A DNA stretch of 64,000 nucleotides from Centropus unirufus (Eukaryota; Chordata; Aves; Cuculiformes; Centropidae), in NCBI GenBank assembly GCA_013397695.1, contig VYZI01000185.1, positions 451,307 to 515,306 on the forward strand, written 5' to 3'. Positions within the stretch are counted from its first letter, which is position 1; every line of letters begins with the position of its first letter. This document shows, piece after piece, positions 22,741 to 35,100 of this stretch. The notes beneath the pieces were generated by a model, which did no database searches, was not told the origin of the DNA, and was given only the letters and a program-made list of their open reading frames with translations. The position numbers and the translations under genes are program-made.

Positions 22741-25700
22741 CACGATAGAGGTCTGATTACTTTTAATTCTTTGGCTTGGGGGCTAATTTATTACAGCAGT
22801 AAATCATGTTCAGGATAGGTAATATGGTGGCCAGTGACTGGACATTATTTAGGCAGCGTAATCATGATATTAATGCTCAGAAAAGTGGAAAGTTTTAACT
22901 GCCTGCAGGCCACGTCTCAGTCTTTATAATCTTCTCTTCTGCTCAGCATGAAGAAATATTGCATTTTCCCAGCGCCGTGGGACTTCATGTGGGGGCAGAA
23001 AGATTTTGTGAGAAGACATAAAGTTAGTTTTTCTTAACATTCCTCCCTGGAAGGTCTGAGTGGGGCTTGGGCTGCAACACCACATTTTCCTCTCTCCCTG
23101 CCTCTGTGTGCTGGTACCGGGCATGTGCCCACCCACCATTAACCCCAGCAGCTGCTTGGGCACCCACCGGGGTGATACAAGGAAAGACGTCGGTGTTAGC
23201 TGAGTTATGTTCCCCACACACGGGTGAAGAGGAAGGTGGGGGTAGGAGAGCTTCAGTTGTGGTTTCTGGGGTAGCGATGGGCTGTATAAACCAACTAGGT
23301 GAGGCTGATCCTTTTATCACACCTCCACAGCATCTCCTGGTTGACAGGGAAAAATCTTTACACTATATAAAGATGATGTATATATAGAAAGAAACTTTCT
23401 AGGGGTTAGAAGAGGCGAAGTGGTTTCTAGAGATACCGGGAAGTGTAGGAGCCACCCCATCGCTGCAGCATTCCTCCATCCACTTATGGTTCAGCAAGGA
23501 GAAGAGCACTGAAACTGCAGTTCGTTAAGGCTCCATTAAGATATCTGTGCTGCACAGGGCCCACACAACTCTGAGAAATCACACCCTGAGACTTTGCCTG
23601 GCTCTGCACCAACCTCAGGGGTGCAAAGGGCACCCTCTGCCCCTCTTCTCCTACCCTGGCTCAGTTTGAGCCAGGCTGAGCATCCTGATGTGGAGCCCAC
23701 AGCTCCCACAAGATGCAGCCGGGGCACGGGCAGGTACCCAAGCCCTCAACTCTGAGCCGTGCCAGCCCTCAAGGCAGCGAGGGAGGCTGGCAGCCTTGAA
23801 AAATGATGTCAAAGACGTGAAAAACCAACCTGCTTTGCCTCAAGTCATCAGAGCGAATTATGCATTCTCCAGCAGCCACGTAATATGAAATTAGATAACT
23901 CCATTGTGGGCCGATCTTGCTGCAAATGGGAGAGGCAAGTTCTCCGCTTCCCCCGAGCATAATTTGAGACCATTTGCTCATGATTTTCTCTCCAGCGCCT
24001 CTCGCTGTGAAATCCGCATTGTGATCCCAATGTTTCACTTGGCAAACAGATACGACAGCTTACCTTTGCAGTTCAGTGTTCAACTCCGGCGCCGCAATCC
24101 CCCTCAAATTTTCCTGCCCCCAGGGCAGGAAAAAAATGGAGAAGATTGTGCCATCCCACCAACCCCCACCAGTCTTGCCTGTGGTACACACAGGTGATCT
24201 GACGGCCTCCATCACTGCTCTGCTTGCCTAAAGCCATGGCAGGATTTGTTTTTGTAGATGGGAACATAAGTAAACACATTTCTTCTATATATCCGGTAAA
24301 AGCACAATAAACTTATCTCCAGACATTGCATTAAAGAAACATTGTGATTCTAAAAGTTACTTTGTTCTAAAACTCCTCCAGGCAGAAAAGATAATAAAAA
24401 ATAACAAGCCACTGGTGGTTAAGGGAAAAAAAGAAAAAGAACCATGCAGTTCTAATTTCACTCCATGGCCAATCCCTAACAGAGCAAGACACAAAATGCA
24501 GGAGTGGGATAAGTTGAAATATCTTAGAGAAAGCCATTAATTTATAAATATGCTAAATAAAGGTTGGTGGGGATGGCGGAGGTGTTTGAAAGTGCAGTTC
24601 GCGTTATTGAGTCCACCAGATGTCATATTGGCACTTAAAAGCCGAAGGTGGTTTGGAATGTAGTACAGATTGTCTTGCGTTTGATCTTCTAAACCTGTCT
24701 CCATCCATCATTGTCAGCAGCTGTCAAGATAACAGGGGACAAGTTTTGTTTGGAGCCTGATTGTTTTTTGTTGGTGTAAAGGCAGAGATGCATATGGTCC
24801 CCCAACCTGACATTTCAACTACTTCTGCTGGAAAAATATGACTTTAAGCAGAAACAGGGCTAACTCCCACCCCAAACCCAATTTGTTTGATAGAATTCAC
24901 CCTGCAGAACAGGAAGGATATTTGTGTTTATGTCCACTTGAATGCAGGCTTGCATGCATGCGTTCCTTGATTGTTTTTAGTTACGACTGATGATAATGCA
25001 GGGAGAAGGATCAATATGAAGTGAGCTGGCCTGGTAACCTCCATAAACAGTGCAGAAATTACGCTGAGGCTTGATGCAGGGAAACTGAGAAACGTCATGA
25101 AAATTTTATGCAACCGGGGAAGCTTTGTAATGATCTGCTCCCTGTGGACCCTCAAGGTCTCTTGCTGTGTGCTGATTTTCCCTCCAGGCTCCACTTTTCA
25201 GGAGTGATTTTGCAGCTGAGTTTGTCAGCAGTGTTCTCCCTGCTGACGTGTCCCCAGGGACACCTGTTGGCAGCAACCTCAGCAAGACCAAGAGTGGAGA
25301 CTCACCAGCCATCTCCACACTATCCTGCCCGGAGACTTGAACCTAGGAGCTTCTCTAACCTAAATAAAACCTCTGCCCTACAAAGGTCTGGGCCATCCTG
25401 GGCTGCAGTGACACCACCTGAGGCACTGCATGACCATCACCCTTGCTCCTCCACCAGAGACTGCACCTTCCAAACCTCCTTGAGCTGAAAATTCCCAAGA
25501 AACAGTGTGCTTTGCCTAAATGTGAACACTTGTAAAAGTGAGCAAGAGCATATCCCAGCCTGGGGACATGGAGCTTTATTGCTGGGCTGTTTAGGGGGCA
25601 GCGATCTGCTCAGCCCTCTGTGCCCGGTAGCTTGCACAGTGCTAGGGCGCAGCTGTGGAAGCTGCCCAAGACCTTGGCTTTGAGCTCCACCACCTCCCTA

Positions 25701-28700
25701 GGGACCAGTTGAGCAAGCGATGGTAACAGGATTTGGCTCAAGACCTCCTAGTAATACGGTGCTGATTAAAGGTTTTATGAACATGAGCTTGTGTGGTGAT
25801 TGCATCACTTATAAGTGCCAGTAAAACACTTACACCACACTATTAACTGCCCTATAGATGCCACATCACTCTTCTGTAAAATACTTCATAAAGTGTTTCA
25901 GATTTTTCTGTCATCTTTTTTTCCCCTGTACCTCTTGGCTATAAAATCAGACTGGGTTTAACAGCTCAGAGCTCAGCCCAACAGAGCCTTCTGGGAGGGG
26001 GGAAATCACCTTCCCTTTTCACTTACTCCATGGTCTTAAAAATTCTTAGCTGTGAAAGCATGAAAAGGAGTAAAGCTATGCAATGTGATCCCCCGTGTGA
26101 AAATACGCAACCTAAAATAATCCTGTAGTTCCTCACGAGCCCAATGGTAAAAGCCTAGATTTGCTGCTTATGGACGGTGTTTTGGGAAGTCCTCAGCTTC
26201 ACTGGTTCCACAGAGCGAGGCAGAGGGTGCTGCTGGCAAACTTGGACTTCAAGTCTATTTTTACTGAAGGCTCCAAAGGACTGATTCAAATGCACCTGGA
26301 AACAGAAGGACCCTTGTCCAGCAGGGAAGAGAACTATTTGCAATAGGTCAGGGAAACAAATGCCAAAAACACCCCGAAAACCAGCCCAGGGCCAAGATGC
26401 ACGCAATCCAGCTGAGCCCTTCCCAACAACCATCAGATGAGCACTTGGGTTTTGGAGAATCTAGGAATGAAAAATCCCAAACCCTTCTTAAGGTCAGGCA
26501 AAGCTATCTGGCTTGATCCTGGGTGATAATGAATGAATTAACCATAGGACAAAATGCGTTTACTTAGGGCAAATCTCAGCCAGGATATTTTTCTGATAGC
26601 ATGGGAAAAGATTAGCATGTGATCACTCCGAAAATCTCTCCGAAAATGGAAACTTTATGGGGCTGGCAGTGAGGATAAAGCAGCTGTGCATTAGACGCTC
26701 CCTATTATTTCAGGGTGAGCACCTCAGCCAACTCTGCTGTGGTGGTAACGTTAATGCCTGCTCTGCTGCCCTCATCTTTTTTTGCCTGTGGGGTTTGAGG
26801 TGGCAGAGGCTAAGGGGAGACATGGTCATTCTCACAAAGTGTTTGACTACACAGGACAGGGGCTGAAGTCAAACAGGCTCAGCCCTCAGCGGAGGTTTCT
26901 GGTCTGGAGGACAGACGCAGGAACACCTACCGCATCCTGTACACGCTGCAACAGCCAGGGCTGCACAGAGCAGGGGGGAGAGATGCAGATGTCCTACACC
27001 AAACTTTCCCCCTTCAGATCTTCACCACCCTCCCTGGTCCTTCCTGCCTGAAGTTGAGACATAACTTTTCCAAAGAACCAATTTCAAAACACTTGCTTTT
27101 TCTAATCTTGGACAACTGCCCCTAGTGTGTTGCTTTAACTATCTCTTTTTTTTTGTGGTTTTTTTTGATCCCTTCAGGAGCTGCCACAGTTGAGAGAGCA
27201 GAGAAATTAAACCGTGCAGGATTGCCTCCTGCATTGAGAGACACAGATTCTTATTCACACAGAGACTTTAAAAAAAAAAAAAATTAAAAGGAATCATTGG
27301 GATCTCTCTTTGCTCAGAAATCCGTATTCCATTAACTCCAGGATACGGCACAATGCAAACCAAAAGAAAGAGAAACTCACACCAGCGGGTAGCTAGAAAA
27401 CAGAGGCAGAGTAGATTAGCATACTCAGTGTGCAAAGCAAAGAGAGGGCTTCAGCTCATAGAAAATGATCCTGATGGGAGGAACAGTCAATCCTCCTCAG
27501 AGCTGCAATAAAAGCCTATGGCCAAGGGGGTCTGTGCGAATTTGGAAGCAAAGATAAGAAGGAGCCAAACTCAGTGTGCATCACTTTCTTTCAGCTGGTT
27601 ATCTGCTCTACGTGAAGCTGGATAAACATGCACCACACTTGGAAAAATCAGAATGGAGAGCACTCTGACAGAAACTCACTGCACACAGGCATCTGAAGGA
27701 AAGGTAGAAAACAAGAAAGGGACACTAATCCCATTAAACAGTGACGAAAAGTTTGTTTCTGGCCCTCAGAAGGAAATCCTAGGTGGGAAGTGGAGCAGGA
27801 TCCATACAGATTTGGCAAGATGCTCTCTCCCCAGTGGCTCCAGTTATGGGGACTGGAAAGCAGGGCTACAAAACACGAGTGTGGCGAACCCTGCTCTGCA
27901 GCAGTCACTGGTCCCAGTGGCGCTGGACCTTGAGCGCTGCTGGGCATGGGGCCCGGGGATGGGCATGAAGCGGGGCTGGGGAGGGGGAGTTAAACTGCAG
28001 CTCTCCAGCTCCCCTGGACACGGCACGAGCAGCGTGCAGAATCCTCCTCACAGCAAGCAGAGCTTCCCTGGGAGGCCTTTTGGCAAGGCTAAGCGGATAA
28101 TTCTTCCTCGTTTCCCTCCAGGAACAAGAACCCGCCACCCTCTGGATGTTGAAACTCCCCAAGCGGGTGAGCATGATCAGAAAATAACGGGTAGGCAGGT
28201 GGCAAACCAAGACAATTGCCAATGATTTGGCCAAGCATGGCTACCAGTTGTGCTCAGAGCCGGCAGCAACAGGCAACTCTCCAGCCCTGCCTTTCTCCAC
28301 CTGTTTGTTCATGCTGGGACAGAGCGGGATGATGCCAATCTTAGCATGGGTCCATGTAGGGCTTGGCACAACAGGAGCTCAGCACCGCCGAGATCTCTGG
28401 GCATGGCCAACGGGTAATTCCGAGTCTCGAGGCAACAGATAAGTATTAAAGATAGGACCTCAGGCAGGTCTTAGTCCCTCCATGGCAGACCAGCAACCGA
28501 CAGGCATTTGCCAAACAAAATACTCCTTATTTTCTCAACATGATGCCCTAGGGTGAAAACATCACCCCACCAGCACTGACACTAAAGGATCCTCTCCCAT
28601 GGCTTTGTGTCTTAGGGCAAACTGCAAGATCTGTTTGAAGCTTTTCCCACAGCCGGGACATTCATAAACACCTTTCCCACATGGACACATTAGGAACTAA

Positions 28701-28878
28701 TGAACGGCTGAACATGTGGGGCTGCTCTTTCTTCACCTGAGGCATGAATATTATGTCTTTCTGCAGCATGACTTCATCTCCACAAGCACTGGTAAGATAC
28801 AATGACACACAATATTTCACAATATTTGCACAGCAAGGGGCAGAGCAAAGGAAGGATGTTGCAGTGGTAGGGAGAAAG

Positions 28879-28902
28879 AAAAAAACAAACAAACAAAAAA
28901 AA
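28879..28902. repeat. (CAAA)n/A-rich simple repeat
   Basis: Short low-complexity stretch of A runs interrupted by CAAACAAACAAA. Confidence 0.8.
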
Positions 28903-29161
28903 AGAGGTATAAAGTGGCTGGAGAGGAGCACGAGGGACTCCCAGTGCCTGTGTGGGATTCCAGCACTATGTAATTGTAAAACTGAGGCAAGGCGCCCGTT
29001 TGCAGAGGTGCACCATGGTTTGTTCATATGCATTAATGACAACATATTTGGGACACACCTGTCAAGTTGGGTTGAAGTCTGGGAAAGCAGTTAAGAAGCA
29101 CGTACATACATGTAGGGACTGATCATGTTCACCTGTTTCCTAATGATATCTGGCTGTAAAA

Positions 29162-29188
29162 ATATATATATATATATAAAAAAAAATC
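29162..29188. repeat. (AT)9 microsatellite with A run
   Basis: Nine AT dinucleotides followed by a run of nine A residues. Confidence 0.92.
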
Positions 29189-31829
29189 CCTCCAGGGTAT
29201 TGCAGAGCACTGTTTACAATTTCCCTTCACGTGCAGCATTTAAGGCTTATAGCACTTCAGTGAAGTTTGGCACAAGGGCGAATTTCACCGGAAAAGGAAG
29301 GTGGAAAGGAATACTGCAAATCCCAGAAAGGCTTTTGCAGCCCCAGCAGTCCTTGTGGGAGCTCTGTCAGAGACGAGCCAGAAAGTAAGACTGGCACGCA
29401 AGACAAATGGCACCGTTTCCAGTGGTCCACGCAGGCAGAGGTGATTATGCAATGCATGCATGGATCTCTCCAGCTGGAGGTATTTTAAACACATAGAAAA
29501 TAATGTCGGAATCATAGGACTGCAATCTTTAAATTATATTCAAAAAAGATGCTCAAAGCATATATCATTGAATTATGAACAGCTTTGGCAGCTTTATTGA
29601 TGATGTTGAATCTGGTTGACAGATGCATTTACACTGCATAAGCATTTGAGATGCTAGAGTAATTGCTTATTAGTCTTGTTGTGAGGCAAAACACCAGATT
29701 GAAATAAATAGGAGCTCATGAACACAGAATTTTGCTGCCTCTTTGATTATTTTTTCAAGCTAACCATCTGCTAAGCATCTGGGATTCTTAGATTCCAAGA
29801 TCCATACCACACACAGGTGGGAATTCAAAAATACAAATAGAAGGAGCTTAAGAACCCAAACAAACTATGATATAAAACTGTCCAAAATGACTCAGGAGTT
29901 TCTTTCCTTGCTTGCATCCAGAGGTAGGAAGTTAGGTTCTTGGAGGACACCAAGCAGGTGCACAGCCAAGAACCGCCCCTGATTCACGCGCTGGGGATCT
30001 TCAACACACGCAAGGGCTAAAAAAGCAGTCCATGTACCCCAAGGTGGGGTATGGAGGGACTGCGGAGAAGCAGCTGAGCAAGGTCCTCGACAGCCTTAGC
30101 CTTCTCCACAAATGAGACATACAAAGAGAAGCCCAGCTCCGCTGAGGTCACCAGAAAGACCTCCAGTACTTCCTGGGGTTTTGCTTGCCAGAATTTTGGT
30201 GGACACTTTAAGACTTCAGGCTGGCTCTGGCCCTCGCTGGTATATTTTTAAGCCTCCTACCAAACGTGAGGTATGTAGGACAGAAAATTAATTGCCCATA
30301 GCGAGGAAAAGGCTGCAGTGTCTGTTCAAGCCTTTACCCTGGCTGATCCTTTCCTCTGCTGAGGAGAGGGCTGTGTGCCTGCCTCCCATCCATCGTGAGG
30401 GACGCCCAGCCCTTCCTACCAGCTGCCCTTCCCTGATCTCCAAGCATCACAACTACACCTGTCCTTGCCCTTGCTGAGACCTGTGTCACCACTGGCACCC
30501 GGCAGAGGAGGAGAGGGACCATCCGGCTGAGGACTCAACCTTCACAGCCTTTTCTATGTGGCCTGAAGTCATCGTGAAGGAAGCACTTGGTAAGTGGGGA
30601 GCTGCAGTCTCGGCTGAGGCACTGCAATCCTCACAATAAACAAAAAAAATAACGATCTGAAGTCCAAAACTCAAGCAAGACATATTCAGGAGTCAGAATG
30701 GAGTTTATTGCAGTTTATTGCAGCCTGTGGGATGGCAGCTTTGATAAGAACATAAAATTGATATTTGAATTTTCTCCAGCAGCAGTTGCACTTGATGCCA
30801 GGAACATGAGTTAATAAAAACAGCCAGTTAAATAACTGTCAAACTCTAGCAAATACCCATAAAGCAAATGTTCTTTTAAAAAAGCAAATTAGACATGCAT
30901 TTTTCTCCATGAAAAAGTGCAATTAGAAAAGCTTTATAACTAATATTTGTTTTTGGTTCTAAAATATTAAGGATCTCTCCTAAGCATGGCACAGTGAAAG
31001 GTTTCAATTAATCTCCTTTGAACACACGTATTCAGGTGTTTAAAAAGGAAAAAGAAAAAGGAATGATTTGTGCATCATGATCTATCATCTCCAAAAAGCT
31101 GTAAACAGTCTCTTAGAGAGCAGAGTTTGTGTGACAAATTTGAGATTAGGCGGATTCCGATCTAAAAATTAAATTGCTTATCAGAGAAATAATATTAGAG
31201 TAAAATAAATTAGAATCTCTACTGAAGACTCTAAAAGTAATTTTTAAAATTAATTAGAATCAAAAAGATGGATCTCAAAGGATAGGACAACTCTAATTTA
31301 GACAGACGGTAATTAATTCCTTATTTCAGAAATTCATTAACAGGCTGTAAGAGCAAATCATTCCTTTGCTGGAGTTAAGCTCCAGAGAGAAAGATTCATC
31401 TGGAAAGGGGATATGAAAACTCCCTCGCTGCCCACAGGCAGGGAGAGCCTCACCCTCAGCCTCTCACCACAGGGCAGCAGCTGGCTAAAAGGGAGTCCCA
31501 GGGACTGGTTTTGGGTGAACAACCTGTGCCCAGGTCCCCCCAAGCGAGCAGGGTTGGTACCACAGCTGGTCAGAACCCTGGTGGAGTGGGGAAGAGGTTG
31601 CAAGAGCAGAGGCAAGGCTGAGCCATGGCCCTTGCAGGGATTTGTGGGTGGGGAAAATTAAGAAAAAACATCATTCGTCTCTTTGAAAAGCAGCACAACA
31701 CGCTGGCCCTCTCGCACTCCTGGTTGGGGCAGCGGTGTTCCTCATCTAGTTTCACCCTTCACTGAGCTCCTGCCAGACCAGGGCAGATCCCACCACAGGT
31801 CCTCAAGGCCTGGTGCAGAGACCAAAACC

Positions 31830-32133
31830 CTTTCTCTCTAGAACTTCCTAAAACGAGGTTGCAGTGAGGTGGGCGCTGGTCTTTCCAGCCAAGTAACAAG
31901 TGACAGGAGGAGAGGAGATGGCCTCACGTTGTCCCAAGGGAGGTTTAGACTGGATATTAGGAAAATAATTCCTTACTGAAAGAGTGATGAAGCATTGGAA
32001 CTGGCTGCTCAGGGAAGAGGTGGAGTCACCATCCCTGGAGATATTAAAAAAACTTGGGGTAAGGCTGATGGTTGGACTGGATGATCTGGATGATCTAGAG
32101 GTCTTTTCCAGCCTTAACAATTCTATGGTCTAG
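31830..32133 (+). mobile_element. CR1 LINE 3' fragment, about 300 bp
   Basis: This is the clearest CR1 copy. It has GAGGTTGCAGTGAGGTGGG, CAAGTAACAAGTGACAGGAG, GGAGGTTTAGACTGGATATT, TTACTGAAAGAGTGATGAAG, GTGGAGTCACCATCCCTGGA and the terminal GAGGTCTTTTCCAGCC..ATTCTATGG. Compared with the CR1 3' sequence I remember, it lacks roughly 50 bp before GCTGATGGTTGGACTGG and has a small GATGATCTG duplication near 32085. It is non-coding and degraded. Confidence 0.92.
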
Positions 32134-35100
32134 GGGAGTTTTATGGTAAAACTTCGGCATGCAGCAACAGGGAGCTGAGCTCAGAGGGGACACATTCCCA
32201 TCCTCTTTCTCTGCTCCTACCCAAATCCAACAGACACATTTCAGAGCTCTAAAAAATAAGCAGCCCCACCCAATTCATAGAGTAATATCCACAAAGAACT
32301 TGCCCACCTCAACAGACTTAGTGCATAATTTTCCACTGCAGACAAATGCACTGGCTGCTCTCTTGTCCATCCCCCCCAACCCCGAGCAGTTTCACAACTT
32401 CCACTCCACTCTGCCATCCTTCAGAGAGGCCAAAGCACAAGGCTGCTCCTTGCCAACAAGTGCACTCAGCTAGCCAGCATCTGGATCCCTTTGATAACTG
32501 GTTAGGTTTGGAACTTATCCCCCGAGCTGGAGGGGTTGTTGAGAGGCAGATAAGCAAGGCATGAATCTGCTGTCTGTACCCAACTGGACAGAAGCCCAAA
32601 CGTAAATCCTTATCTGAAAGGACCCGAGCTCTGGATCTGGATCCGAGGAGCATCCAGCCGGCCTTCCCATCTGTGAGGGAGACACCCCAAGTACTGGATC
32701 TGCAACATGGTGGGAGGGAGAGCCATGAATATGGATTTAACCTCCTATCCTGAACTCCTTGGGCAGGGGACTGTCACACTCTGCAAGCCAGCAGTGGTCC
32801 TGGGCTGCGCTGGCTTCTTGGCCCTACTGCAATAGAGGGGATTATGTGGATGTTCCTCCAGGGAGGAAACCCAGCGATCTGTGCAGGGCATGGACAGAGC
32901 TCCCAAGTCCAGACTCCAAAGGAAAGAGAGAGAAATACAACAGGATTAGCTAGTGCTGGTTGCAAAATAACCTTCCTCTGTGCCTTAACTCATGGTCCCC
33001 AGGTCCTAATGGGAGAAGGAGCTTCCAAAGAGCAGGAGATATCACCTGGCACTGGGACTTCACCATCTGGGATCAAAAAGGAGCCATGCACCACGACATA
33101 TATAGCAAAATACGCTCAATACAAGACTCCCTGTTTCAATGACACTTCTGAGGCACAAGCTTAAGGGTAAATTCACTTCTCCGCATCATGGTTCATTTAA
33201 GCCCGGTGTTGTTTTGCAGGAACTGAAGGGCTACTCAAAAGCTGAAAACAGCCCACAGTGCTGCACTGTATTTTCTTTTTCCTGAGTTGCAAGTCAGCCT
33301 ATAACCACTCTGTTAGAAAATGCAAGTTTCTCCCTGCCATAGAGTGCTCAGCTCTGAGCACTGCACCCCAGGGTCTCCCGAAAATAAAGACAATTAGTGA
33401 GTACCTCTGAAAAATGAATTTAAGTGACAGACTGTGAAGCTGCCAAAAGCTAACAAGCATGTGAGAATCTAACTTAAAAATGGCTATTTTTTTATTTTTT
33501 TTTTTGCTTTCTGAGAACCACTGATACCTTGAAAGTCACTGCTCAAACAGAGTTACTGGGTTAAACTGCTGATTAGAAAGGAAAGTAATGATCAACCTTC
33601 TCTTACTGTTCTCTCTGGAGTTCACTGGGCTGTTTTACCTGGAGGCAGTCACATTGGCACAGACTGGTAAGGGTGCAAGATTGACACAAAGTGTTTAAGC
33701 CAGGAAATTTTGGGAATAGGTGGCAGAGCCTCATCTGCATAGCATGGTTGGAAGAAAGGCCTGTATGCTGGATAGCTTCTTGTCCTTTCTCTTAGGGGCA
33801 TTAGCAGGTTAAAAAGGTCAGAATGACTTCTTCTAAGCCTTGTCTCATTTCTGCCCTTAGAGAACCCCAGCTGCAGGAATTGTGCCGCTATAATGATATC
33901 CATACTTTCGAATAAGGTTATACTGAAGGGAAAATAGGAGCTGGCCTGACCATCAGATATGTGCTTGGGGTCATCACAAGCCCAGGCGGCTTCTGCTGTG
34001 ACCTGAGTCCTCCCGTGGCTCCTAAGAGGAGAGGAGATACTTCAGGTGGCTGAGGTGGATGCAACAGCAACTGTGACTCCTTAGTGGAGAGTTGCAAGTG
34101 TGTTGAGAGGAATTAAATATCTGTTTTTGTTTAATGTTTCTAGGCCTGCGTAGCTAATATCCTCAGTTTCTTTCAGGAAAAAACCCAAACAAAACAAACC
34201 CCCAAATTCACAAAAAGTCTAAATTATTGCTTCCAGCCAGTGCCAGTTCCTATTTCATTGCTACATGCAAAATAGGAGGGAAGAGCAGTTTGCACCCCGA
34301 GTCAGTGAAGGAGTTTTGATGGGATTTCACTCCAGCTGAGCCCTGACACAGGAGCACGAGCCAGAGGTGAGCAGGGAGATCCTTGCCAACCCCACATCTG
34401 GCCCAGCCTCAGCAACGTGCTGCAATGTGCATTCGGGGAAGAAGAAATGAAGTCTTCCTTCTGAGCCGAGTGCAGCAGGCAGGTTTCCTCACAGGGTCCC
34501 AGTTGCAATTCCATAGCTCCTTGTGTGCTAGGAACACACCACACCTTAGGTGGGAATCAGCAGCTGCAGCAGGGGAGCCGGTGCCAGGGATGATTGCGTG
34601 CCACCAGCGCAGCACAGGTGCTGGCTTAGAGGTCACCCCTCCACCGCTCCAGCTGCAGCTGGGAGCTATTTATATCTATAATGTGCCACCAGCCTCCAGC
34701 CATAGACGGAGCCCATTTTAAACAAGGCTTGTGCCACAGATTTTAACATTTAGATCTGTTTGACTTTTAACCTCCTCCCAGTGCCCACCCAGCCCCTGCA
34801 GCATCTCAGCCCTGAGCAGTGCTGGTGCCTGCCACTCTCCTCCACCTCCTCTCACTGGTTGCTTTGCTCAATTTTCTTGCTGGCAGGCACTTGAACGTGA
34901 TGTTGTGGACAGCTGCCTTTACAGCGCAGTGAATCAAATGTTCTGCCCACCACTGCATTGTCTCTTTCATTTACTGTGTGACAAACGCCTGGAAGCCGTT
35001 TGGTTTTCTGTCATTATAACCCAAGGATATTAAATTCACATCAACCCAACAATGAGAGCATGGCTGGGGAAATGAAATGGTGCCTTCCTCCTGCCTCATC

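Larger units (their letters stand above)
22746..31829. other. Intergenic sequence, no gene seen
   Basis: Unique-looking sequence with simple repeats at 28879-28902 (CAAA/A-rich) and 29162-29188 (AT then A run), and AT-rich islands discussed as candidate enhancers. The longest open frame (27653-28225, 190 codons) is not recognised. Confidence 0.6.

Noticed and set aside
33343..33362. 9-bp inverted repeat AGTGCTCAG..CTGAGCACT
   Set aside because: The loop is only two bases and the context is neither a terminator nor a known RNA; likely incidental.
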